Assembly (NCBI RefSeq): GCF_001005725.1
Contig: NZ_LBIC01000001.1
Span: 1,018,501-1,082,500 of the forward strand
Length of the DNA stretch: 64,000 nt
Origin: Sphingobium chungbukense
GTDB taxonomy: Bacteria; Pseudomonadota; Alphaproteobacteria; Sphingomonadales; Sphingomonadaceae
Direction: 5' to 3'
In this document: positions 9,150-18,288 of the stretch, piece by piece
Position numbering within the stretch: position 1 is the first letter of the stretch
How the letters are laid out: every line of letters starts with the position of its first letter
Made by a program: the position numbers and the translations under genes
Notes under the pieces: model-generated
The model's input: the letters and a program-made list of their open reading frames with translations, nothing else
Told to the model about the DNA's origin: nothing
Databases searched by the model: none

Positions 9150-11237
9150 ATGACCGCTTCCGCTCCGCTCTCCCCGAAAGATCCTCCCAAGGCCGAAACC
9201 CGCGCGCACAGCTTCACCCGCCACGGCATCACGGTGGAGGACCCCTATGCCTGGCTGCGCGATCCGGGCTATCCGGAGGTGAAGGACCAGGCCGTGCTGT
9301 CCTATCTGGAGGAGGAGAACGCTTTCTTCGAAGCCGCGATGCAACCGCGCAAGGCGCTGACCGACCGGCTGTTCGAGGAGATGAAGGGCCGCATCAAGGA
9401 AGATGACAGTTCGGTCCCGCAGAAGGACGGCGACTATATCTACTGGCGCGCCTTCGAGATCGGCGCCCAGTACCGTAAATGGTATCGCAGGCCCGTGACG
9501 GCCAAAGCGGACGGCAGCGACGACCAGCTCATCCTCGACGAACCCGCGCTGGCGCAAGGCCATGATTATTTCCGCCTGGGCGCCATGTCGGTCAGCCCGG
9601 ACGGCCGCTACCTGGCCTATGCGATCGACGATAACGGCTCGGAACGGTTCGAGGCGCGGATCAAGGACCTGACGACCGGCGAGCTTCTCCCCGAAATCAT
9701 CCCCGACACCCTGTCCTCGCTGGTGTGGACCAGCGACAGCAAGGGGCTGCTCTACGGCATCGCCAACGACCAGTGGCGCACCGACAATGCCCGCCTCCAC
9801 TGGCTGGGCCAGCCGGTCGAATCCGACATCGAACTGTTCCACGAGGATGATGAGGGCTTCCGCGTCTCGGTCGGCCTGACCTCCTCGGAAAAATGGATCG
9901 TGATCGCGACCGGCGATCATGTGACGACCGAAGCCTGGCTGCTCCCCGCCGACAATCCCACGGCGAAGCCGCTGCTCGTCGCCCCGCGCCAGCCTGGCCG
10001 CGAATATGAGGTGGATGAGCATGAGGGCACGCTCTACATCCGCACCAACGACACCCACCCGAATTTCCGGTTGGTGAAATCGACCCTCGCCGCCCCCGAC
10101 GAGTGGGAAGAGGTGATCGCGCCCGATACCCATTTCTACCTGACCGATTTCACGCTGTTCAAGGGCTTCTACGTCACCGAAGGGCGGCAGGACGGCCTCG
10201 ACCAGATCGAGCTGCGCGACTATGCGAGCCATGAACCGAAACGCATTCCCTTCCCGGAAGCCAGCTATTCCGCCTCGCTCGACGACAATCCCGAATATGA
10301 CGTGACGAAGCTGCGCATCGGCTATGAATCCATGGTCACGCCCGACACCATCTATGATTATCACCTTGCCACGGGTGAACTCGAGGTCCTGAAGATGCAG
10401 GAAATCCCCTCGGGCTATGACGCGACCCGCTATGCCACCGAGCGGCTGATGATCCCCGCCCGCGACGGCACGCAAATCCCGGTGTCGATCGTCTATCCCA
10501 GGGACCTGCCCCGCGACGGCAGCGCCTTGCTCAACCTCTACGGCTATGGCGCCTATGGCATCGCGATGGAGCCGGGCTTCTCCACCAGCCGGCTGTCCCT
10601 TCTGGACCGGGGCTTCGCCTTCGCGCTCGCCCATATCCGCGGCGGGGACGATCTTGGCCAGCAATGGTATCTCGACGGCAAGCTCGACAAGCGCACCAAC
10701 ACCTTCACGGATTTTGTGGACGTGGCGAAGGGCCTGATCGACCTTGGCTATACCAGCAAGGGAAGGATCAGCATTTCCGGCGGTTCGGCCGGCGGCGAGC
10801 TGATGGGCGCGGTGATCAACAGCGATCCCGACCTGTGGGGCGCGGTCGTGGCGCATGTGCCCTTCGTCGACGTCCTCAACACCATGCTGGACGAGACGCT
10901 GCCCCTGACACCCGGCGAATGGCCCGAATGGGGCAACCCTTGCCTGGACAAGGCCGCCTTCGAGACGATCCTCTCCTATGATCCCTACAGCAATGTCAGC
11001 GCGCAGGCCTACCCGCCGCTGATGGTGACCGCGGGCCTCAACGATCCCCGCGTCACCTATTGGGAACCGGCCAAATGGGTCGCCAGGCTGCGCGCCAACA
11101 AGACGGACGGCAACATGCTGATCCTCAAGACCAATATGGGCGCAGGCCATGGGGGCAAGTCGGGCCGCTTCGAAAGCCTGCGCGAAACGGCGGAGGAATT
11201 CGCCTTCATCCTCTGGCAATTGGGCGTCGCGGACTGA
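9150..11237 (+). CDS. ptrB: Oligopeptidase B (S9A family)
   Basis: Serine peptidase of the prolyl oligopeptidase family that cleaves short peptides after Arg or Lys. The 695-residue protein has an N-terminal beta-propeller and a C-terminal alpha/beta-hydrolase domain. The nucleophile is Ser546 in SGGSAGG; Asp632 in AGLNDPRV and His667 in AGHGG complete the triad. GEWPEWGNP is typical of oligopeptidase B rather than prolyl oligopeptidase. There is no signal peptide, so it is cytoplasmic. The stop overlaps the next start by one base (TGATG). Confidence 0.93.
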   Translation: MTASAPLSPKDPPKAETRAHSFTRHGITVEDPYAWLRDPGYPEVKDQAVLSYLEEENAFFEAAMQPRKALTDRLFEEMKGRIKEDDSSVPQKDGDYIYWRAFEIGAQYRKWYRRPVTAKADGSDDQLILDEPALAQGHDYFRLGAMSVSPDGRYLAYAIDDNGSERFEARIKDLTTGELLPEIIPDTLSSLVWTSDSKGLLYGIANDQWRTDNARLHWLGQPVESDIELFHEDDEGFRVSVGLTSSEKWIVIATGDHVTTEAWLLPADNPTAKPLLVAPRQPGREYEVDEHEGTLYIRTNDTHPNFRLVKSTLAAPDEWEEVIAPDTHFYLTDFTLFKGFYVTEGRQDGLDQIELRDYASHEPKRIPFPEASYSASLDDNPEYDVTKLRIGYESMVTPDTIYDYHLATGELEVLKMQEIPSGYDATRYATERLMIPARDGTQIPVSIVYPRDLPRDGSALLNLYGYGAYGIAMEPGFSTSRLSLLDRGFAFALAHIRGGDDLGQQWYLDGKLDKRTNTFTDFVDVAKGLIDLGYTSKGRISISGGSAGGELMGAVINSDPDLWGAVVAHVPFVDVLNTMLDETLPLTPGEWPEWGNPCLDKAAFETILSYDPYSNVSAQAYPPLMVTAGLNDPRVTYWEPAKWVARLRANKTDGNMLILKTNMGAGHGGKSGRFESLRETAEEFAFILWQLGVAD

Positions 11238-11650
11238 TGCCCTCCACCTACACCCGCACCTTCACGGCAGGCCCGGAGCATATCGACATGCTTGGCCATG
11301 TGAACAATGCGGTCTGGGTCCAGTGGATGGAGCAGGTCGCGACCGAGCACTGGACCCAGGATGCGGACCCGGCGCATGTCGACGCCTATGTCTGGGTCGT
11401 GACCCGGCATGAGATCGACTATCGCGGGAACGTCCGGCAGGGTGAAACGGTTTCTGTCCGGACCTGGATCGCGGAAGCGCCGCGCGGCGCCCGGTTCGAC
11501 CGCCACATGGAATTTACCGGCCCCGACGGCAAGGTAAAGGTGGCGGCTAAATCGACATGGGCGATCATCGACAAGGAAACGGGAAGAATCCTGCGCGTTC
11601 CGACCGAAGTTTCTGCGCCTTTCCTGAACAACGGTTCATCCGGAACTTAG
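11237..11650 (+). CDS. Acyl-CoA thioesterase (4HBT hotdog fold)
   Basis: A 137-residue single hotdog-domain protein of the 4-hydroxybenzoyl-CoA thioesterase type, which hydrolyses acyl-CoA thioesters. The signature D17-MLGHVNNAVW is the catalytic Asp with the HVNN loop; EIDYRGNVRQGETVSVRTWI is the usual following strand. It is translationally coupled to ptrB (TGATG), although no shared pathway is obvious. The natural substrate cannot be inferred. Confidence 0.88.
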   Translation: MPSTYTRTFTAGPEHIDMLGHVNNAVWVQWMEQVATEHWTQDADPAHVDAYVWVVTRHEIDYRGNVRQGETVSVRTWIAEAPRGARFDRHMEFTGPDGKVKVAAKSTWAIIDKETGRILRVPTEVSAPFLNNGSSGT

Positions 11651-11701
11651 CCATATCTACGCACGTTCTTCGGTCCACCAATAATGATGACAGGAGAATT
11701 T

Positions 11702-12319
11702 ATGCGTAAGATCGGCACATCTATACGTTTCTTTGCTGCTGCATCGGCTCTGTTTCTTGCCAGCGGTCCGGCATTGGCAGGGGACGAGGAGCGGGCGCTG
11801 GCCGCCATCGCCCAGGCCCAGGGCAAGATCGACGCCGCCGGAAAGCTCAAGGCGGGCGAAGCCAATCCGGCCGTTCTCGCCAGGGCGCAGGCATCGCTCC
11901 GTCTGGCCCAGGAACAGCTCAAGAGCGGTAAGGAACAGGCCGCCATCCGGGCAGCGATCGAAGCCCAGCAATTTGCCGATACCGCCATCGGGCAGAGCCA
12001 GGCCCGCGCCGAAACCGACGCCCAGATCCAGGCATCGACCGCCGCCTCGGCGCAGCAGGATGCCGCTGCCGCCAATGCGCGGGCGGAAGCGGCTGAGCGT
12101 GCAGCCTCCGCCGCCGCTGCAGACGCGCAGGCTGCCCGTGCCGCCGCCGCCACGCCCGCTCCCGCCACGACGACCGTGACCACGGAGACGGTGAAGACGG
12201 TCCCGACGACGGTCGTGCGCAAGGCCGCCCCGGCCAAGCGCAAGGTCGTGCGCAGGACCACCAGCCCCGCCCGCGCGTCGGTGGTGGAACGGACGACCAC
12301 CACCGTGTCGAGCCGTTAA
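11702..12319 (+). CDS. Periplasmic DUF4398-like alanine-rich protein
   Basis: A 205-residue protein with a signal peptide ending at ALAGDEE, followed by a helical Ala/Gln-rich region (AIAQAQGKI, AQEQLKSGKEQAAIRAAI) that fits the DUF4398 pattern of regularly spaced alanines, then an Ala/Thr-rich stretch and a basic Arg/Lys tail. Function is unknown; DUF4398 proteins sit in the periplasm and are often near envelope genes. ATG 11702 is chosen because AGGAG lies seven bases before it. An earlier in-frame ATG at 11684 lacks such a site. Confidence 0.72.
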   Translation: MRKIGTSIRFFAAASALFLASGPALAGDEERALAAIAQAQGKIDAAGKLKAGEANPAVLARAQASLRLAQEQLKSGKEQAAIRAAIEAQQFADTAIGQSQARAETDAQIQASTAASAQQDAAAANARAEAAERAASAAAADAQAARAAAATPAPATTTVTTETVKTVPTTVVRKAAPAKRKVVRRTTSPARASVVERTTTTVSSR

Positions 12320-12365
12320 AGCGATTTCCACTCAGATGGCGTCATCTGACGATCGAGACATCGCG
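12320..12365. repeat. Partial copy of a dispersed repeat, family D
   Basis: This 46-nt segment starts right after the stop of the DUF4398-like gene. It matches the reverse complement of 24999-25044 at 38 of 46 positions by my alignment (shared blocks AGCGATTTCCA, GATGGC, TCATC, ATCGCG). It is one arm of the element described at 24945-25046. Confidence 0.7.
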
Positions 12366-12403
12366 CGCTTGATCATCACGGATACGCTAAGGGCACGGCC
12401 CCT

Positions 12404-12433
12404 GGGCAGGGAACCATTCCGGGTTCCCTGCCC
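12404..12433. terminator. Bidirectional hairpin between convergent genes
   Basis: Perfect 11-bp stem GGGCAGGGAAC/GTTCCCTGCCC with an eight-base loop, placed between the 3' ends of the DUF4398-like gene and terC. A short T-containing stretch (ATCCTT) follows on the plus strand. Position and stem suggest a shared terminator. Confidence 0.6.
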
Positions 12434-12438
12434 ATCCT

Positions 12439-13419
12439 TCATGCCGCGCGGTCTTCCGCCTTCGTCTTCCACAACGACCAGACGACCCCCGCGCCGATCA
12501 GCGCAAAGGTCACGCCCAGGCTCAGCGCCGGCGGGAACTTGCCCCCATCCAGCAGGAAGTCCGCCACGAAGATCTTGGTCCCGATGAACACCAGGATCGC
12601 GGCAAGCGCATATTTGAGGTAGTGGAAGCGGTGCACCATGGCCGACAGCGCGAAATACAGCGCGCGCAGGCCCAGTATCGCCATCACGTTCGACGTATAG
12701 ACGATGAACGTATCGGTCGTGATCGCGAAGATCGCGGGCACGCTGTCCACCGCGAACACCAGATCGGCGAAATTGATGACGATCAGCGCCAGCAGCAGCG
12801 GCGTCGCGGCCCGCACCATCCGGCCCGTCTTCGGATCCTTCATGCGGGCGAGGAAATGCTCGCCATGCAGCTCCGGCGTCACCCGCATATGCGTCGAGAT
12901 GAAGCGGATCAGCGGATTTTTGCCGACATCCATCGGCTCGTCGCCCGCGAACATCATCTTGATGCCGGTGAAGATCAGGAAGGCGGCGAACAGGTACAGC
13001 ACCCAATAGGCTTCATGCAGCAGCATCGCCCCGCCCGCGATCATCAGGCCGCGCAGCACGATCACGCCGATGATGCCCCAGAGCAGCGCCCGATACTGAT
13101 ATTTCGCCGGAATCGCGAAATAGGAGAAGATCAGGCTGATCACGAAGACATTGTCGATCGACAGCGCCTTCTCGATGAAGAAGCCGGTGAAATATTGCAT
13201 CCCCGGCTCCGGCCCGCGCACGAACCAGACCCAGACGCCGAAAGCCATGGCGATGCTGATGTAGAAGAGGGAGAGTTTCAGGCTCTCCCTGATGCCGATC
13301 TCCTTGTCCTCCTTGTGCAGGAAACCAAGGTCGAAGGCCGTCAGCGCCGCAACGATGGCGAAGAAGGCCAGCCAGAACCACGCCGGTGTCCCCAGCCAGT
13401 CCATGAAGAGAAATTCCAC
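12439..13419 (-). CDS. TerC family integral membrane protein
   Basis: A 326-residue membrane protein of the TerC/Alx family, linked in characterised members to manganese export or homeostasis and to tellurite resistance loci. It has about nine hydrophobic segments and the family signatures FFIEKALSIDNVFV and FADLVFAVDSVPAIFAI, whose acidic residues are the proposed metal site. The start is GTG at 13419, with AGGAG eight bases upstream. No yybP-ykoY manganese riboswitch, often found before such genes, is recognisable in the leader. The substrate is inferred only from the family. Confidence 0.9.
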   Translation of the reverse strand: MEFLFMDWLGTPAWFWLAFFAIVAALTAFDLGFLHKEDKEIGIRESLKLSLFYISIAMAFGVWVWFVRGPEPGMQYFTGFFIEKALSIDNVFVISLIFSYFAIPAKYQYRALLWGIIGVIVLRGLMIAGGAMLLHEAYWVLYLFAAFLIFTGIKMMFAGDEPMDVGKNPLIRFISTHMRVTPELHGEHFLARMKDPKTGRMVRAATPLLLALIVINFADLVFAVDSVPAIFAITTDTFIVYTSNVMAILGLRALYFALSAMVHRFHYLKYALAAILVFIGTKIFVADFLLDGGKFPPALSLGVTFALIGAGVVWSLWKTKAEDRAA

Positions 13420-13731
13420 GGGATATGCTCCTCTCGTTCAACAACAAGGTTGATCGGAGAATCCGCTGCGAAGGGGAGGGGGTGGTCCAAACCAAGCCGT
13501 CAGTCGCATCGGATAGTCCGATGCGGTCCGACATCACGCGCTGTTTGAGGTCAGCGCGCCAGAGGGGCCCGGTCCGCGAGCGCGACCATAGCTGCGGAAG
13601 CCGCCAAAATCAACCGGACCCCATTTCTCCCCACGACGGATGGGGAGGGGGACGGCGGCAGAAGGCGGTGGTGGAGGGAAAATGGTGCAGCCCGAGCCGC
13701 GTTGCCCTTGCCCCAGCGGCAAAGGCCGCCA
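13420..13731. other. Intergenic region between the ABC exporter and terC
   Basis: This 312-bp region lies downstream of the ABC exporter and upstream of terC, both on the minus strand. I see no convincing gene. It holds a perfect inverted repeat at 13506-13524, a GC hairpin at 13627-13647 (CTCCCC/GGGGAG) that could end the exporter transcript, and the AGGAG site for terC. Confidence 0.6.
13506..13524. promoter_or_regulatory. Perfect palindrome upstream of terC
   Basis: GCATCGGA and TCCGATGC flank a three-base centre, 87-105 bases before the terC start. It could be an operator or an RNA hairpin in the leader. No T-run follows, so a terminator is less likely. Confidence 0.45.
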
Positions 13732-15597
13732 TCAACCCCTGCGCAGGTCAACCACTTCGAAAACATCCTCGATCTTCGGCTCGACCTCCGGCGCTTGGGC
13801 CATCTCGTCCCGCTCGGTCGCCTGCCGTGCCCACATGGTCGCGTAAAGTCCGTCCGCCCGCACCAGATCGCCGTGCCGCCCGCGTTCGACGATACGGCCC
13901 TGCTCCAGCACGATGATCTCGTCGGCATCGACCACGGTGGACAGGCGGTGCGCGACGATCAGCGTCGTGCGCTTGCGTGCGATGCTGCGCAGCACGTCCT
14001 GGATTTCCGTCTCGGTCCGGCTGTCGAGCGCACTGGTCGCTTCGTCGAGCACCAGCACCGGCGGGTCCTTCAGCAATGTGCGTGCAATCGCCACGCGCTG
14101 CTTCTCCCCGCCGGACAGTTTCAGGCCGCGCTCGCCGACCCGCGTCGCATAACCCTGCGGCAGTCCCATGATGAAATCGTGGATCGACGCCGCCTTGGCC
14201 GCTTCCTCAATCTCTTCCTGGGTCGCGCCCGCCCGGCCATAGCCGATATTATAGCCGACCGTATCGTTGAACAGCACCATGTCCTGCGGCACGATGCCGA
14301 TGGCCGAACGCAGCGACCCCTGGGTGACCTGGGCGATGTCCTGCCCGTCGATCAGGATGCGTCCGCCCTGAATGTCGTAAAACCGGAACAGCAGCCGCGC
14401 GATGGTCGATTTGCCCGCGCCCGAAGGTCCGACGATCGCCAGCGTCTTGCCCGCCGGCACGGCGAAGCTCACGCCATGCAGGATTTCGCGTTCGGGATCA
14501 TAACCGAAATGCACATGGTCGAAGCGCACCTCGCCCGTCTCGACATGCAGGACCGGTGCACCCTGCGCATCGGCGATCTCGGCCTGCGTGTCGATCAGCT
14601 TGTACATCGCCTCCATGTCGATCAGCCCCTGCCGGATCGTCCGATAGACCATGCCCAGCAGGTCGAGCGGCCGGAAAAGCTGGCTCAGCAACGTGTTGAC
14701 CAGCACCACGTCGCCGGTCGAGAATTGCCCCTTGCTCCACCCCCAGACGGTATAGCCCATGGCCCCCGCCATCATCAGGTTGGTGATCAGGGACTGTCCG
14801 ATATTCAGCCAGGCCAGCGAATTTTCCGACTTCACCGCCGCATCGGCATAGCGCCGCATCGCCTTGGCATAGCGCGCCGCCTCGCGATCCTCGGCGCCGA
14901 AATATTTGACCGTCTCGAAATTGAGCAGGCTGTCGACGGCATGGGCGACGGCGTTGGTGTCCATGTCCACCATGTCGCGCCGCAACTGGTTGCGCCATTC
15001 GGTGATGGTCCGGGTGAACCAGATATAGAGGCCCACCATCACCAGCGTCGCCGCGACCAGTCCGGGACCGAACTTCACGAAGAAGATGACGCAGACCGCC
15101 GCCAGTTCCAGCACGGTCGGCGCGATGTTGAACAGCATGAAATAGAGCATCGTGTCGATGCTCTTCGTGCCCCGTTCGACGATCTTGGTGACGGCGCCGG
15201 TCCGCCGGTCGAGATGGAAGCGCAGCGACAGCCGATGCAGATGCACGAACACATCGTCGGCCAGCCGCCGCCCGGCTTCCTGGCCCACCCGCTCGAAAAT
15301 GGCGTTGCGCAGATTGTCGAACAGCACGCTGCCAAAGCGCGCGCCGGCATAGGCCACCACCAGCGCCACGGCGAGGCCCGCGCCGGACTCCATGCCCGGC
15401 ACCATCCGGTCGACCGCGCCCTTGTAAGCGAAGGGCATGGCAAGGCTGACGATCTTCGCGACCAGCACCAGCACCATGGCGATCGCCACCCGTCGCCTCA
15501 GGGCAGGGGCATCGGCCGGCCAGAGATAGGGGAAAAAGCGCCGCAGCGTCGCCCAGATGGGCGGAAGGGGCGAATTGTCGGGCGTGGATGGCGGCAT
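13732..15597 (-). CDS. Atm1-type ABC exporter (ABCB half-transporter)
   Basis: A 621-residue half-transporter with an N-terminal six-helix membrane domain and a C-terminal ATPase. GPSGAGKST is Walker A, LSGGEKQRVAIARTLL the signature, and VLVLDEATSALD Walker B. FETVKYFGAEDREAARY in the membrane domain is characteristic of the Atm1/HMT1 group, which exports glutathione-linked compounds and supports iron-sulfur assembly or metal tolerance. ATG 15597 is chosen because the conserved sequence starts there; the frame extends a further 77 codons upstream, through the repeat at 15661, without conserved sequence. Confidence 0.9.
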   Translation of the reverse strand: MPPSTPDNSPLPPIWATLRRFFPYLWPADAPALRRRVAIAMVLVLVAKIVSLAMPFAYKGAVDRMVPGMESGAGLAVALVVAYAGARFGSVLFDNLRNAIFERVGQEAGRRLADDVFVHLHRLSLRFHLDRRTGAVTKIVERGTKSIDTMLYFMLFNIAPTVLELAAVCVIFFVKFGPGLVAATLVMVGLYIWFTRTITEWRNQLRRDMVDMDTNAVAHAVDSLLNFETVKYFGAEDREAARYAKAMRRYADAAVKSENSLAWLNIGQSLITNLMMAGAMGYTVWGWSKGQFSTGDVVLVNTLLSQLFRPLDLLGMVYRTIRQGLIDMEAMYKLIDTQAEIADAQGAPVLHVETGEVRFDHVHFGYDPEREILHGVSFAVPAGKTLAIVGPSGAGKSTIARLLFRFYDIQGGRILIDGQDIAQVTQGSLRSAIGIVPQDMVLFNDTVGYNIGYGRAGATQEEIEEAAKAASIHDFIMGLPQGYATRVGERGLKLSGGEKQRVAIARTLLKDPPVLVLDEATSALDSRTETEIQDVLRSIARKRTTLIVAHRLSTVVDADEIIVLEQGRIVERGRHGDLVRADGLYATMWARQATERDEMAQAPEVEPKIEDVFEVVDLRRG

Positions 15598-15660
15598 GGG
15601 GGTTATGTAGGGTTCTGAGCCGTCCGCATCCAGTAGGTTCAACCTTGCGGTCAAGTAATC

Positions 15661-15728
15661 CGTGCTCCTGCGAAGGCAGGAGCCCAGATCAGAGGGTGGA
15701 ACTGGGCTCCTGCCTTCGCAGGAGCACG
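15661..15728. repeat. Perfect 26-bp inverted repeat, REP-like family B
   Basis: Two 26-base arms (15661-15686 and 15703-15728) pair without mismatch around a 16-base centre. Each arm contains the smaller palindrome GCTCCTGCGAAGGCAGGAGC, which also occurs at 7247. It lies between dapD and the ABC exporter, both on the minus strand, so a transcript through both would carry a very stable hairpin. Confidence 0.85.
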
Positions 15729-15752
15729 CAGCTACCATTTGCGCGGTAGGCG

Positions 15753-16604
15753 TTAATCCCGCAGCAGTTCGTTGATCCCGGTCTTGGACCGGGTCTGGGC
15801 GTCGACGCGCTTCACGATCACCGCGCAATAGAGGCTCGGCCCCGGCGTGCCGTCGGGCAGCGGCTTGCCCGGCAGGCTGCCCGGCACGACCACCGAATAG
15901 GGCGGCACTTCGCCGATGAAGATTTCGCCGGTGGTGCGGTCGACGATCTTGGTCGACATGCCGATGAACACGCCCATCGACAGCACCGAACCCTTGCCGA
16001 TGCGCACGCCTTCCACGACTTCGGAACGGGCGCCGATGAAGCAGTCGTCCTCGATGATCACCGGATCGGCCTGCAACGGCTCCAGCACGCCGCCGATGCC
16101 GACGCCGCCCGACAGGTGGACGTTCTTGCCGATCTGCGCGCAGCTTCCCACCGTCACCCAGGTGTCGACCATCGTGCCTTCATCGACGAACGCGCCGATG
16201 TTGACAAAGCTCGGCATCAAAATGACATTCTTCGCAATGTGCGCACCCGCGCGGGCGAACGACCCCGGAACCGCGCGGAAACCGGCGGCGCGGAAAGCGG
16301 CCTCGTCCCAGCCGGCGAACTTGCTCGGCACCTTGTCCCACCAATGGCCCGCGCCCGGACCATTGTCGATCATCGCATTGTCGTTGAGGCGGAAGCTGAG
16401 CAGCACCGCCTTCTTCGCCCACTGGTTGACCTGCCAGGCTCCGGCGCCCTCGGTGCCGGTCGGTTCGGCGACGCGCAGTTCGCCCTTGTCCAGCAGCGCC
16501 AGCGCCTTGTCGACCGCCTGCCGGACTTCGCCCTGCGTCTGGAGATTGACGTTGGCCCGGTCCTCCCAGGCGGTATCGATGGTCGCGATCAGTTCGTTGC
16601 TCAT
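15753..16604 (-). CDS. dapD: Tetrahydrodipicolinate N-succinyltransferase
   Basis: Cytoplasmic enzyme that succinylates 2,3,4,5-tetrahydrodipicolinate using succinyl-CoA, in the diaminopimelate/lysine pathway. The 283 residues match the family length. The left-handed beta-helix of hexapeptide repeats is visible from about residue 105 ([21 protein letters not shown] to [12 protein letters not shown]), preceded by the N-terminal domain with [10 protein letters not shown]. The start overlaps the upstream nucleotidase stop by four bases (ATGA), so the two are coupled. dapF of the same pathway lies separately at 50.9 kb. Confidence 0.96.
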   Translation of the reverse strand: MSNELIATIDTAWEDRANVNLQTQGEVRQAVDKALALLDKGELRVAEPTGTEGAGAWQVNQWAKKAVLLSFRLNDNAMIDNGPGAGHWWDKVPSKFAGWDEAAFRAAGFRAVPGSFARAGAHIAKNVILMPSFVNIGAFVDEGTMVDTWVTVGSCAQIGKNVHLSGGVGIGGVLEPLQADPVIIEDDCFIGARSEVVEGVRIGKGSVLSMGVFIGMSTKIVDRTTGEIFIGEVPPYSVVVPGSLPGKPLPDGTPGPSLYCAVIVKRVDAQTRSKTGINELLRD

Positions 16605-17272
16605 GGTTGTTCCCCAAAAATATCCGCCAGAAACGGCGTCAGATGGTCGGTTTCGAAATCGATGAAATCGGGATGATGCTCGTGATTGCCGGCTTCCGAG
16701 CCGTTATTGACCCAGATGGTGGCCATGCCGATCGCCTTGGCGGGGCGCAGGTTGCGGGCCATGTCCTCGAAAAAGGCGGCCCGCATCGGATCGACATGGT
16801 GGACCCGGCAGAGTTCGGCATAGCCCGACGGGTCGGGCTTGGGCACATATTGGCAGGCATGGATGTCGTGGATCAGCTCGAACGCCCCGGCGAGGCCGAG
16901 CTTGTCCAGCACGCGCCCGGCATAGGCAGCATCGCCATTGGTGAAGATCAGCCGCCGCCCCGGCAGCGCGGCGATATGGGCGTTCAGTGCCTCGTCCACC
17001 TCCAGCCGGTCCATCGATATGTCGTGGACATAGTCGAGAAATTCGCGCGGCTCGATGCCATGATGGTGCATCAGGCCGGACAGCGTCGTGCCATGCTCCA
17101 GGAAATAGCGCTTCTGCGTCTGTTTCGCGACCACCGGATCGCAGCCGAGCAGCCCCTGGATGAACTCCCCCATCTTCACGTCGATCAGGGCGAACAGGTC
17201 CGCCTTCGCCGGGTAGAGCGTGTTGTCCAGATCGAAGATCCAGGTGTCGACATGGGCGAGATCGGCGCGCAT
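16601..17272 (-). CDS. Pyrimidine 5'-nucleotidase (HAD superfamily)
   Basis: A 223-residue HAD phosphatase of the pyrimidine 5'-nucleotidase (SDT1-like) group, which dephosphorylates pyrimidine mononucleotides. DLDNTLYP at 14-21 carries nucleophile Asp14 and Asp16; IFTNGD is motif [10 protein letters not shown] gives the motif III lysine; FFEDMARNL is motif IV. It is the first gene of a two-gene unit with dapD, a pairing I recall from other sphingomonads, though a metabolic link is unclear. Confidence 0.88.
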   Translation of the reverse strand: MRADLAHVDTWIFDLDNTLYPAKADLFALIDVKMGEFIQGLLGCDPVVAKQTQKRYFLEHGTTLSGLMHHHGIEPREFLDYVHDISMDRLEVDEALNAHIAALPGRRLIFTNGDAAYAGRVLDKLGLAGAFELIHDIHACQYVPKPDPSGYAELCRVHHVDPMRAAFFEDMARNLRPAKAIGMATIWVNNGSEAGNHEHHPDFIDFETDHLTPFLADIFGEQP

Positions 17273-17310
17273 GGCCGCGCCCTAATCCTCCCTGACGGCC
17301 AGGGCAAGGA

Positions 17311-18189
17311 TCAACCGCAGCCGGGCGCTTCGGAGTCCTGATAGAAGTTCTGCACCGCCTGCCATGCCTCCTCGGCCGTTTCCACCCAGGTCAACAGATG
17401 GAGGTCCGACGGCGAGATCACGCCCTCGTCGGCCAGCGCTTCGAAATCCACCACCCGGGTCCAGAAATCCTTGCCGAAGAGCAGCACCGGGATCGGCTTC
17501 ATCTTGCCGGTCTGGATCAGGGTCAGCAACTCGAACATCTCATCGAACGTGCCGAAGCCGCCAGGGAACACCGCCAGAGCCCGCGCCCGCAGCAGGAAGT
17601 GCATTTTGCGCAGCGCGAAATAATGGAACTGGAAGCTCAATTCCGGCGTGACGAAGCGGTTGGGCGCCTGCTCATGCGGCAGCACGATATTCATGCCGAT
17701 GGTGGTCTGGCCGACATCATCCGCGCCGCGATTGGCCGCCTCCATGATCGACGGACCACCGCCCGAGCAGACGACGAAATGGCGGCATCCCGCCTCGTTC
17801 ACCGGATATTGCGCCGCGATCCGCGCCAGCTTGCGCGCTTCGTCATAATAGCGTGCTTTCCGGCCCAGATTCTCGGCAATGCGCTTCTGCTCCGGCGTCG
17901 CCGCCGCATCGATCCGCGCCTGTACCTGGTCGGGTTCGGGAATCCGGGCGGAACCATAGAAGACGAAGGTCGACTCGATCTTCGCCTCGTCCATCAGCAA
18001 TTGGGGCTTCAGCAATTCGAGCTGGAACCGTATCGGCCGCAGATCCTCCCGCAGCAGGAATTCGGTATCCTGGAAAGCCAGGCGGTAGGCGGCGCTGCTG
18101 GTCTGTGGTGTTTCCAGCCCCCTGCGGGCGTCGGCGGCTTCCTGACGGGCGGGGCGGAATTTGCGTTCTTCGATTTCTTTTCTAGTCAT
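17311..18189 (-). CDS. LOG family protein (TIGR00730-like)
   Basis: A 292-residue Rossmann-fold protein of the LOG family, whose characterised members hydrolyse nucleoside 5'-monophosphates (cytokinin-activating phosphoribohydrolase activity). PGGFGTFDE is the catalytic signature and CSGGGPSIMEAANRGA the nucleotide loop. It has the longer N-terminal extension seen in many proteobacterial members. ATG 18189 is preferred because residues upstream of it look unrelated, though no strong ribosome-binding site is visible. The biological substrate in bacteria is uncertain. Confidence 0.85.
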   Translation of the reverse strand: MTRKEIEERKFRPARQEAADARRGLETPQTSSAAYRLAFQDTEFLLREDLRPIRFQLELLKPQLLMDEAKIESTFVFYGSARIPEPDQVQARIDAAATPEQKRIAENLGRKARYYDEARKLARIAAQYPVNEAGCRHFVVCSGGGPSIMEAANRGADDVGQTTIGMNIVLPHEQAPNRFVTPELSFQFHYFALRKMHFLLRARALAVFPGGFGTFDEMFELLTLIQTGKMKPIPVLLFGKDFWTRVVDFEALADEGVISPSDLHLLTWVETAEEAWQAVQNFYQDSEAPGCG

Positions 18190-18288
18190 TTCCGGAAAGG
18201 TAGGATGTCGGGATGACAAAGCCAAGGCGCTTATCCGCAGAAGCCGCCAAACCATTTGGCGCTTAACGGCAAAAGCGCCCTGTCGTCA

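Noticed and set aside
13420..13560. yybP-ykoY manganese riboswitch before terC
   Set aside because: I could not find the conserved paired core; only a simple palindrome is present.
13702..15618. A 638-codon plus-strand frame opposite the ABC exporter
   Set aside because: Its composition is typical of reverse-complemented high-GC coding sequence, and the opposite strand has complete ABC motifs.
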